Below the pieces are notes generated by a model that worked only from the letters and a program-made list of their open reading frames with translations, did no database searches and was not told the origin of the DNA. A stretch of 64,000 nt of DNA from Eremothecium cymbalariae DBVPG#7215 (taxonomy: Eukaryota; Ascomycota; Saccharomycetes; Saccharomycetales; Saccharomycetaceae): NCBI RefSeq assembly GCF_000235365.1, contig NC_016451.1:744001-808000 (forward strand), written 5' to 3'. The position numbers and the translations under genes were made by a program. This document shows positions 37,487 to 45,592 of this stretch, one piece after another (positions within the stretch are counted from its first letter, which is position 1; each line of letters starts with the position of its first letter).

Positions 37487-38665
37487 ATGTCAACTGTTTT
37501 ATATACTTCCAAAAAGTTCATCCTTCTTTCTTTACCTCAAAATGCCAAACCAGCAAAGAGTAATGAGTCAGATTTAAATACTTGGTTGGTAAGAGATATG
37601 GTTGGTGGCAGGGCTTTTGTTTCTGAGTTTCCAATCCCAGAGTTTAAACTTGGGTCTTTGGAGAGTCTTGTATTACAGTCTGAAGAGCTTGCTAAGATTG
37701 ATTCAAATATCAATGGATCTATTTCGAAGATAGTGGAAATCTTAGCGACGTTAACGGAATCGCAGAGTAATGCTTATGGTACGATTTCTATTAATAATAT
37801 TCCAATTCAGGAATACTTGAATGACTTTCATTGGCACAACAGAAAATTCAAATTGGACAAGAGTATCAAGGAGTTGATTAGTGAGATTTCCAACGAATGT
37901 TTCCAACTGGATGCTGATGTTAGGAGCACATACACGAACTACAATAATGCGAAAACAAATTTAGTTGCTGCAGAAAGAAAAAAGACTGGTGATTTGTCTG
38001 TGAGTTCTTTGCATGACATTGTTACTGCAGAAGACTTCATTACTAACAGCGAGTATTTGACAACAGTATTGGTCGTTGTGCCAAGGAACTTGCAGGACGA
38101 ATTTGAAAACAGTTACGAAACATTGACCAAAAACGTTGTTCCAAGTTCCGCTGGCATTTTGAAGCAAGACGATGAATACATCCTATATAACGTTCACCTG
38201 TTCAAGAAATATGCGAACGCATTTATGAACGCATGCAGGGATAGAAAGTTCATTCCTCGTGAATTCAACTACTCTGAAGAACTCGTGGAGCAACTAAAGA
38301 GTGAGCATGCTTACGCAGCCAGCCAAGAGCAGTCTCAACGAGTACAACTTATCAGGTTGACGAAGACTGCATATGCAGACGTACTGGTGAACTGGTTTCA
38401 TATAAAGGCCCTCCGTGTCTTCGTAGAGAGTGTCCTGCGTTACGGTGTCCCTCCACACTTTCTTACAAAGATTATCACCGTCCCAGACAAGGATTTTAAA
38501 CAATGTAAGTCTGAGTTACTTGAACAATTCGGTTACTTAGGTGGGAATGCCTTTTCAAAAGATAAAAAAGGTAAGATTAAGCGTAATGATTCTACCTTAC
38601 ATGAATACGCATCTTTAGTGGACACTGATTATGAACCCTTTGTAATCTATGAAATGGAGTTATAA
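37487..38665 (+). CDS. VMA5: Vma5, subunit C of the V-ATPase V1 sector
   Basis: 392 residues, the same length as S. cerevisiae Vma5 (YKL080W). Conserved blocks include YTSKKFILLSLPQNAKP, VGGRAFVSEFPIPEFKLGSL, AAERKKTGDLSVSSLHDIV and NWFHIKALRVFVESVLRYG. Subunit C bridges the peripheral stalks and is released when the V-ATPase disassembles on glucose withdrawal. The ATG at 37487 aligns with the known start. TEF4, VMA5 and SMY1 are in the same order and direction as in S. cerevisiae. Confidence 0.98.
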   Translation: MSTVLYTSKKFILLSLPQNAKPAKSNESDLNTWLVRDMVGGRAFVSEFPIPEFKLGSLESLVLQSEELAKIDSNINGSISKIVEILATLTESQSNAYGTISINNIPIQEYLNDFHWHNRKFKLDKSIKELISEISNECFQLDADVRSTYTNYNNAKTNLVAAERKKTGDLSVSSLHDIVTAEDFITNSEYLTTVLVVVPRNLQDEFENSYETLTKNVVPSSAGILKQDDEYILYNVHLFKKYANAFMNACRDRKFIPREFNYSEELVEQLKSEHAYAASQEQSQRVQLIRLTKTAYADVLVNWFHIKALRVFVESVLRYGVPPHFLTKIITVPDKDFKQCKSELLEQFGYLGGNAFSKDKKGKIKRNDSTLHEYASLVDTDYEPFVIYEMEL

Positions 38666-38975
38666 GGGGGAATGTCATATGGTCCTATGATATTATATAT
38701 GATGAAACTATATATATACTGCATCATATAGGCGTTCGGATAATTGCGTTTGTTGCGTTCACGTGATCTTCGAGCGTTTTGTGCCATCTTCGTGGAAATG
38801 ATGGGGAAACTAGTGTTGCGCCTTTGATATGAAGACTGTTACAATCCGAAAAGGGTTGTTAGGACACGTTTGTATACTGCCACAGAGGTACAACGTGCAT
38901 TTATACCCATTAATTTGAAGTATATCCAACCCTATATCGTTGGCAGTTGGAGTATATAAAGTTTTGCTGACGACG
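38666..38975. other. VMA5-SMY1 intergenic region
   Basis: 310 bp. It holds a TCACGTGA palindrome (core 38760-38765), 210 bp before SMY1, and AT-rich sequence. No RNA gene seen. Confidence 0.5.
38760..38765. promoter_or_regulatory. CACGTG (Cbf1-type) upstream of SMY1
   Basis: TCACGTGAT, the same extended palindrome as upstream of UBX4 and SAM37. Confidence 0.45.
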
Positions 38976-40964
38976 ATGATGGTGGACGGTACAAATGTGA
39001 ATGGGAGTTCCAAAGAAGTCTCAGCCGAGGAGGATTGTGGTGCTGATGAATCTACAGATTCACGGGGTAACAATAATGTGAAGGTTATGGTAAGGTTAAA
39101 GCCTATTGACGCACCCGAAAAACAGTATAATGTTGCTGTAGTTGCTCTGGATGAAAGTACGGTTGAGTTCCCTAACAATGACACATCTCCTGGTTCTACG
39201 AATGGCGTTCAGGGGGAAAGTCCGTCTCGGTCATTTCATTTCGATTATGTATTTGGGACTAATTCCACACAAGACGATGTATACGATTTTGTAGCAGAGG
39301 AGATGCTAGATCAGTTTTTCACCGGTTATAATAGTACCATATTAGCATATGGACAGACAGGGTCTGGCAAGTCATACACGATGTTTGGGCCTATTGATAA
39401 CAGAGGTTTAATTCCAAGAATATGTCATGAAATATTTGAAAGAATAGGTTTATTAAAGAGTAGTGCAGACATTGAATATGTAGTGTCGGTATCATTTTTG
39501 GAAATTTATTTGGAAAAAGTGTATGACTTGTTAGGTGAATCAATAAATAAGTCAGCTTCTCCCAAAAAAACTTCAGAAAAAAGAACCAGTTTAACAATCC
39601 ATGAGTCTAGTACATTTGGTGTCTATGTTCAAAGTGCCACAGTAATTTCAGTTAGTGATGGCGATGAATTGTTACATTGTATCCATTTGGGTGAGTCTCA
39701 GAGATGTAAAAGTTCCACAGATATGAACTTTGAGAGTTCAAGGTCACATGCAATTGTAAAAATCAATCTACTGAAAAGAGACAATCTAGAAGGCAGTATT
39801 CAAAAGTCGGATCTCTTCTTGGTAGATTTAGCTGGATCAGAAAAAGTATCGAAGACCAATGCTGTTGGAGCCACCTTGGAAGAAGCTAAGAAAATAAACT
39901 TATCGTTAAGCTCGTTAGGAAATGTTATTAATGCATTAACACAAAAAGACAAGAAGCGCACCCATATTCCATATCGTGATTCCCAATTAACGAGATTATT
40001 GAGAGATTCTTTAGGTGGGAATAGTAAAACTACCCTAATCCTCAATTGTGCATGCGATAAGTCTAACGAGGCAGAGACGTTGACAACATTAAGATTTGGT
40101 TCCAGAGCAAAACAAATTGAGAATAAAGCAATTGTCAATAGAAGTGACTTGTTTTTGAAGAAGAAATTGGAAAGACAAATAGCCTTGCTTGAAAAAAGGG
40201 AACAGGAATATCAAAATCGTATCACCTTGTTAGAACATGAAGTACTGGCTCTAAGAGCCAATAATATTAGAGCTCCCAGCCCCGATACAGAAGATATCGA
40301 GACTGAAAATACAAAGTTAAAAGCACAAATGGATTCCCTAAAATCTATACTTAGTTCCGGTGGGAGCTTAGAAGGCGAACAGCATATATCTACTGATGAT
40401 CTTTTATCCAAACTTATGGAAAAGTGTGAACTAGTAGTGGATCTACAGGCACGGTTAGACGATCAGCTTGACAAAGAAACTGCATTAAAAAGAATGATGG
40501 ACGATCTACGGCTTTTGGAAGCTCAAGTAATAGAGAAGAATCATGATTTAGCAGAGCAGCTAGCCATTTTACAATTAGACAATTTAAATTTGACTAACGA
40601 AAATGTAACACTTTCAAAAGATATTGCAACAGTTCATAGGATATTAAAAACTAGAGCTGAAAGAATCCAAGTTTTAGAATCAACAGTTCGTGAATTATCT
40701 GACATAAGGCTAGGCAACGAATCACCACTTTCTGCAGCCTTCGAAGCTATTAAAGAAGTCAATGAAGTTCCTTCTGCTCTATCTCCAACTTCACTAGGTT
40801 GGTGGGGTGTGTTTGGGCCGTCGCGCAGATCGTCTACAGGCAGCTTACACTCTGGCGGATTGGCCAAGATACCAAGTAACGAAGCTAGAAGGTCTAGGAA
40901 AGCAGGTTTCAATTTGAATGTGCTAAAGGTATCTTCCTCTGAGGAACCGGAAACAATAGACTAA
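38976..40964 (+). CDS. SMY1: Smy1, kinesin-like partner of the myosin Myo2
   Basis: 662 residues from the ATG at 38976 (a second ATG follows at once; S. cerevisiae Smy1, YKL079W, 656). The N-terminal motor domain shows GQTGSGKSYTMFG (P-loop at 126-133), NFESSRSHAIV (switch I), LVDLAGSEKVSKT (switch II) and IPYRDSQLTRLLRDSLGGNS. A coiled coil follows from about 390 to 570, then a Ser-rich tail. Smy1 cooperates with Myo2 in secretory-vesicle transport and restrains formins. All nucleotide-binding motifs look intact here. Confidence 0.95.
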   Translation: MMVDGTNVNGSSKEVSAEEDCGADESTDSRGNNNVKVMVRLKPIDAPEKQYNVAVVALDESTVEFPNNDTSPGSTNGVQGESPSRSFHFDYVFGTNSTQDDVYDFVAEEMLDQFFTGYNSTILAYGQTGSGKSYTMFGPIDNRGLIPRICHEIFERIGLLKSSADIEYVVSVSFLEIYLEKVYDLLGESINKSASPKKTSEKRTSLTIHESSTFGVYVQSATVISVSDGDELLHCIHLGESQRCKSSTDMNFESSRSHAIVKINLLKRDNLEGSIQKSDLFLVDLAGSEKVSKTNAVGATLEEAKKINLSLSSLGNVINALTQKDKKRTHIPYRDSQLTRLLRDSLGGNSKTTLILNCACDKSNEAETLTTLRFGSRAKQIENKAIVNRSDLFLKKKLERQIALLEKREQEYQNRITLLEHEVLALRANNIRAPSPDTEDIETENTKLKAQMDSLKSILSSGGSLEGEQHISTDDLLSKLMEKCELVVDLQARLDDQLDKETALKRMMDDLRLLEAQVIEKNHDLAEQLAILQLDNLNLTNENVTLSKDIATVHRILKTRAERIQVLESTVRELSDIRLGNESPLSAAFEAIKEVNEVPSALSPTSLGWWGVFGPSRRSSTGSLHSGGLAKIPSNEARRSRKAGFNLNVLKVSSSEEPETID

Positions 40965-41349
40965 AACTTTCTGCTACTGTTCCAAAAGAAAAAAAGGTAC
41001 TTGCGATAGCACTCTTTTCATTATACCGAATGATTTTTAATACTCATATATAATTTTAAAATCAGGTTACTATCGATGCAACATACCAGTAATATGGTTT
41101 TACTGCTTCTAAAATCAGGAATAAAGGCACTAATTATTAGCCTTTAGCATTGCAGGCTACCCTCTTTTAATCCATGGTTACGTCCTTATTTATTCATGCC
41201 GCATTTGCTCCCAGGTAGTAAAGTAAACCTTGAAAAATGATCTCCTTTTCAAGAAAATGGTATTCTTTGGAGTTTATATTTTAGACTTTAGATTTTAAAC
41301 TTGCACGGGCAAGAGATCTTGTACAAAAATAGCAATTAATAAGCGATAG
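40965..41349. other. SMY1-NUC1 intergenic region
   Basis: 385 bp, AT-rich. AAAATCAGG occurs twice (near 41060 and 41111). No recognised site or RNA gene. Confidence 0.4.
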
Positions 41350-42222
41350 ATGAGTTATAAGAATATATTCACTGGTGTGCTAGGTGCTGGTGTGTTAGGA
41401 TCTATATTTTTGAAGGGTTCATCCAACGTACCCGCAACTCCTGCTCCTCCGCCTCAATTGACAGATCCTGTCAACGTTGACCCGGCAAAGTTCTTTAAGT
41501 ATGGATTTCCAGGCCCTACTCATGACTTGGAGAACAGACAAGGATTTATTTCGTGCTATGATAGAAGAACCAGGAATCCTTACTGGGTTGTTGAACATAT
41601 TACGGCGGAGTCTTTAAAATTGAAAAATGGAAATAGAAAGAATGTTTTTTTTAAGGAAGATGAAGCTATTCCTGAAATGTTTAGAGCAAGGTTGCGGGAT
41701 TATTTTAGATCTGGGTATGATAGGGGGCATTTAGCACCAGCTGCTGATTTTAAGTATTCCCAGAATGCTATGGAAGAAAGTTTTTATTTATCAAATGTTT
41801 GCCCGCAACTCCACGATGGTTTTAACGCCGGTTATTGGATGTATCTCGAACAATATTGTCGTCGTTTGGCTATGAAGTATGGCAGCTTACACATAGTTAG
41901 TGGGCCTCTATATTTGCCAAAAAAGGATCCAGTTGATGGGAAGTTCAGAGTTACCTATGAGGTCATCGGAAATCCTCCTAATGTTGCTGTTCCGACGCAC
42001 TTTTTCAAATTGCTTTTAGCAGATAATGGTAAATTATATGCAGGTGCATATGTATTACCAAATGAACCAATTCCACAATCTGCTAAATTGTCTGAATTTG
42101 AAGTTCCAATTAATGCATTAGAACGTTCTACTGGGCTGCAGTTTTTGCAAAAAGCTAAATATGAAAGACTTCCAGTAGAAGATGGAATGATAAAACTTAT
42201 TGCAGAAACAGTTTATGATTAG
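41350..42222 (+). CDS. NUC1: Nuc1, mitochondrial endonuclease G family nuclease
   Basis: 290 residues (S. cerevisiae Nuc1, YJL208C, about 329). The N-terminus has a short membrane-anchor-like segment (residues 8-21) and a Pro-rich linker. The DNA/RNA non-specific nuclease domain carries the signature DRGHLAPAADF with catalytic His127 in D124-R-G-H127, and the metal-binding Asn is in the block NVCPQLHDGFNAGYW. The enzyme resides at the mitochondrial inner membrane and degrades DNA and RNA in recombination and cell death. S. cerevisiae has it on chromosome X, outside the two arms interleaved here. Confidence 0.97.
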   Translation: MSYKNIFTGVLGAGVLGSIFLKGSSNVPATPAPPPQLTDPVNVDPAKFFKYGFPGPTHDLENRQGFISCYDRRTRNPYWVVEHITAESLKLKNGNRKNVFFKEDEAIPEMFRARLRDYFRSGYDRGHLAPAADFKYSQNAMEESFYLSNVCPQLHDGFNAGYWMYLEQYCRRLAMKYGSLHIVSGPLYLPKKDPVDGKFRVTYEVIGNPPNVAVPTHFFKLLLADNGKLYAGAYVLPNEPIPQSAKLSEFEVPINALERSTGLQFLQKAKYERLPVEDGMIKLIAETVYD

Positions 42223-42419
42223 CCAGTAGATGGTTTTTATAGCGTAAGATATTTAATAATCGATACAAGAATGAAACTTTTGCGGCTTGCTTTTTAGCTG
42301 CTAGAATCGTTAGTTTCGAAATTTAGACCTTTATACTATAATCTTATATTTTGGAATATTCATCAAAGTGAATCTAATGCATAATAGTTAGGTAGTTAAA
42401 TATATCCATCAATGCTTTA

Positions 42420-43850
42420 TTATTTAAATGACAGCAGTGAGCCAGTCCGTGCACCCAAGACAGCGGCTATAAACACCAGAACAGACTTAATCAGCAGCAA
42501 ATATGAAATTGAAAAAGGAATCGGTTTATTAAAAAGATACAACAGAGTAATAACTCCAAATGATAACGCTCTATAACTTACAAATAGGTTGTGACAAAAG
42601 TTATAACTGCACATCAAAAATCTCAAAATATTATTCCCAATGGACACCAAAAAACCAATTCTACTCTGTAGTATTTCAATCGAGTCATTCATTTCCTCAA
42701 CCTTTTCCACTGTATCACTAATATGAGATTCAATGTCCCCCAGTTTCATATCCATCCGCGACCCCCAAGTATCCAGTTTTTCATCCACCATACTATCTAT
42801 TGCTGATAACTTATTGACTATGAACCCTGAAATATGTTCCACTTCAGGAAGTAAGTCATCAACAAGAGCGGGCAGAATAGAATTATTCAACAAGTTATTG
42901 AAGTCACTTATTAGATTTATAGTGTCCAGTTGGGAATCTACAATTGCATTTCCCACCTGGCCGATTGACTTTGACGTTTCAGCGTAAAACTTTTCGAATA
43001 TTAGATCAATATCTCTCAAATAACTAACTTGAAGGTTTTTATATCCATCAATTTCGTTATTAAGGTCTCTCCAGGCAGACAAAGTGTCATGCTTGAGATG
43101 TAATATCTGACCTTTAACGTCATACTCGTTAATCTCCTCATCAATATCACCCAAGACAGTTCGAATGCTGTCAGAGTGCTCAAAAACAGTTTCGTTAAGA
43201 TCTTCCAGTTTACTATCCATTGATTCCAACTCCTCCTTTAAATGTTGAATAATTTCATGAGTAGTTTCTTCAACTTTCTGTTTCATGCTATTTAGGTTCT
43301 CTTCAGTCGTCTCCTGAAACTTATCCTTGTACTTTTCGATTTCAAGTACAATATCATCCCAGAACCCTGAATAAACGTCTGTTATATTCAAGAATAGGGA
43401 TAGTATCTGTTCTTTTTCATAAGGTAAAGCATTTTCAAAACATATTGAAGGCAGTCTTTGATAATTTCCACTATACGTTGTCCACCATTGGGGCGACTTC
43501 TCTAATGCCCTAACACATTCGGATGTACCTGAAAGAGAAGTACATTCAATTGGGATATTGTCAACTCTTGAAGCTTGTAGCTCACAGACAGATAATTTCA
43601 CTGCAGCTTGGATTCTGGTTTCTGTCGATACTGTTTCAATTCCATATTGAAGGCATTGAGGTAGGAATTCTGATAGTGCTCTCTGCACACACGAGGACTC
43701 CAAAATTGGGAATCTATTGGCAATTATATCTTGAGAAACAGAGTGAAAGTTCGTATCATCGGGTGAATTTTGTGATAGTCGCGCAACTAAATTTGACAAT
43801 TGAGTTCTACCCAGTGCTGCTATCCCGAGAATATACAACAGCTTTCTCAT
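42420..43850 (-). CDS. KAR5: Kar5, ER/nuclear-envelope protein for nuclear fusion at mating
   Basis: 476 residues (S. cerevisiae Kar5, YMR065W, 504). A signal peptide spans about 1-16 (MRKLLYILGIAALGRTQ). A Cys-containing N-terminal lumenal domain (FPILESSCVQRALSEFLPQC, SGTSECVRALEKSPQWWTTY) is followed by a long coiled coil (about 165-395) and C-terminal hydrophobic segments (about 405-470). This matches the Kar5/Brambleberry family, which fuses nuclear envelopes in karyogamy. Pheromone-type elements lie upstream, in line with pheromone induction of KAR5 in S. cerevisiae. Sequence identity is low outside the Cys domain. Confidence 0.9.
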   Translation of the reverse strand: MRKLLYILGIAALGRTQLSNLVARLSQNSPDDTNFHSVSQDIIANRFPILESSCVQRALSEFLPQCLQYGIETVSTETRIQAAVKLSVCELQASRVDNIPIECTSLSGTSECVRALEKSPQWWTTYSGNYQRLPSICFENALPYEKEQILSLFLNITDVYSGFWDDIVLEIEKYKDKFQETTEENLNSMKQKVEETTHEIIQHLKEELESMDSKLEDLNETVFEHSDSIRTVLGDIDEEINEYDVKGQILHLKHDTLSAWRDLNNEIDGYKNLQVSYLRDIDLIFEKFYAETSKSIGQVGNAIVDSQLDTINLISDFNNLLNNSILPALVDDLLPEVEHISGFIVNKLSAIDSMVDEKLDTWGSRMDMKLGDIESHISDTVEKVEEMNDSIEILQSRIGFLVSIGNNILRFLMCSYNFCHNLFVSYRALSFGVITLLYLFNKPIPFSISYLLLIKSVLVFIAAVLGARTGSLLSFK

Positions 43851-44609
43851 ATTAGTTTATTCATGTGGTCAAGTTTTCCCTCAGATGATCTATATCTATA
43901 TGTGACTGGTATCCTTCAAGTATATATATTTGTCTTATTATTTAGTATTTTTGAAACAATGGTGATACACTAACTTGGCTAAATAATAAGCTTCAACATC
44001 GTTTCAAAAAGTGCATCGTCCCCCAAAGTAGTAAACAGACGATACCGAACTAGTCAAAAGATATCGAATAATTATGCATGAAAGTAGTCCGTTCAATCGT
44101 TCATCATTAGAATCTTTACCGAAGTACTTATAAAAAATGTCTGACCTGTTTTCTGAAACTAGACGACTACAACGCAGATATACCGAGAACACCCCAGGGA
44201 GTTCTTGCGGCGCCCATATTTCTTGCATAACATTGCAGAAACAAACAAGTTTCTATTAGTTGCGTAACTTATTTTAAATATGAGTAATCTTTTCTGAGTG
44301 TAGATCCATAGTAGATCTTAATGCATATTTGAAAAAAGTATGAATAAGTTTAGGACTGTATGCTAAGTGACGTGATATAAGTAATGAAACAAGTAACTCA
44401 ATAGGTTTTAAAGGGTATCTGGTTAATGTTGCAGAAATACATGATTAAAACGTCTGTTATTAAAACCGTGATTTTTAAAAGGTGTTTTATATTTGTGGAG
44501 GATAGGGTACTCAGCCTAACCTTTTATCTTGTTACAGACAATTCAATGCCAAACCTTCAGAAATGCATGTAGCTAATGAAAAAACGCACAAACTTCGAAA
44601 TAGTGAGAC
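43851..44609. other. KAR5-RIM9 intergenic region
   Basis: 759 bp. It holds three pheromone-type elements. S. cerevisiae has AEP1 (YMR064W) at this place; no remnant of it is visible. A 74-codon minus-strand frame (44004-44228) shows no feature. Confidence 0.6.
43952..44006. promoter_or_regulatory. Pheromone response elements (Ste12 sites) upstream of KAR5
   Basis: TTGAAACAA with the perfect core TGAAACA (43952-43958) and, in opposite orientation, TTGAAACGA (core TGAAACG, 44000-44006). They lie 102-156 bp upstream of the KAR5 ATG. A third perfect TGAAACA is at 44385-44391. Opposed PRE pairs are typical Ste12 targets. Confidence 0.6.
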
Positions 44610-45335
44610 TTAAGGCTGCTCCAGGATAGCATTTCGACTGTTCTGTTGTCTATTAGTTGGTAAAGTGTTTTTGGTTGACAGATCACTGTTTGTACCGTGT
44701 CTTTCCAAAACTAGAGGAGAATCTTTGTGCGTATGATAGCTTTCATGCAACGGATATAGCTCTATATCCTCCCCTTTAGCCGTCCTCTCATACCTCCAAG
44801 AAGATATTGTTCGCCTTCTTAGGCATGATACCGAAGAGCTAAACACTATGAGTATAGCACTAACAAGAATCAACCATCCAGGCCAATCTAGGTAAGGAAT
44901 GAAGAGCAACACATCAACTAGAAAACATAGTAGCGTCTGCAAATAAGTGAGAAAAGACCATATTATAATAGCTGTAAGGGATCTATCTGTATCATCGCAA
45001 AACTGGACAAATATAACCATCACCCATAAGATAGCTGTTGAACATAGGGCAATCGGGTGTACCACTAACAATTTTGATAACGAATATTTGGCTTGTGTAG
45101 GTAATGCTAGTTCATCTTGACCTGCAAATAAAAAGGCATCTTTAGAAGAATACCCAAGCTTCACAGAGGTGCAATTTCCATTTTCAGTGTTACACCAACC
45201 AAATACCCCGAATCTATATCCGTTAAAGTGAGATAGATAGACATTCGAAGTGAGAGGTGTTGAAATTGTGGCGAACAACTGGAACACCAAAGCCAAAGTG
45301 GTAGATATCGTTAAGATATATGTTGAAGTTGGCAT
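44610..45335 (-). CDS. RIM9: Rim9, PalI-type membrane protein of the alkaline pH pathway
   Basis: 241 residues (S. cerevisiae Rim9, YMR063W, 239). Four membrane segments at about 7-27, 88-111, 120-146 and 151-171 are those of the Sur7/PalI superfamily. The first extracellular loop holds the family motif [11 protein letters not shown] with two cysteines (48, 55). A Ser/Thr-rich cytosolic tail follows. Rim9 supports Rim21-dependent signalling at the plasma membrane, leading to Rim101 processing. ATG at 45335. Confidence 0.9.
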   Translation of the reverse strand: MPTSTYILTISTTLALVFQLFATISTPLTSNVYLSHFNGYRFGVFGWCNTENGNCTSVKLGYSSKDAFLFAGQDELALPTQAKYSLSKLLVVHPIALCSTAILWVMVIFVQFCDDTDRSLTAIIIWSFLTYLQTLLCFLVDVLLFIPYLDWPGWLILVSAILIVFSSSVSCLRRRTISSWRYERTAKGEDIELYPLHESYHTHKDSPLVLERHGTNSDLSTKNTLPTNRQQNSRNAILEQP

Positions 45336-45476
45336 TTAACTTATATTCTCCATTAGAAAGTAACAGTGTATAGTTGAGTTGCTTTGGTTATTATTCCTGA
45401 AGTTTTTAGTTTACGTTAACGATTCATCTGGTTTCACATAGTTGATTATGAGACGTATTACATGATTCTCATATTA

Positions 45477-45485
45477 GAAAATTTT
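45477..45485 (+). promoter_or_regulatory. RRPE-like element upstream of DHR2
   Basis: GAAAATTTT, the core of TGAAAATTTT with A in place of the first T, lies 108 bp before the DHR2 ATG and 38 bp upstream of a PAC box. Confidence 0.5.
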
Positions 45486-45523
45486 GAATTACCAAAAATG
45501 CTTAAATCGGTTTAACATTGCAT

Positions 45524-45533
45524 GCGATGAGCT
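45524..45533 (+). promoter_or_regulatory. PAC box upstream of DHR2
   Basis: GCGATGAGCT is a perfect 10-bp PAC element (GCGATGAGMT), 60 bp before the DHR2 ATG. Confidence 0.75.
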
Positions 45534-45592
45534 GAGCAATAGGAGAAGACAACAGGCTGGAAAGGAGTTCCTATTAATTAATAAATATCTCA

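Noticed and set aside
44004..44228. 74-codon minus-strand ATG frame between KAR5 and RIM9
   Set aside because: Does not resemble AEP1 or any other protein, and the pheromone elements just beyond fit promoter sequence better.
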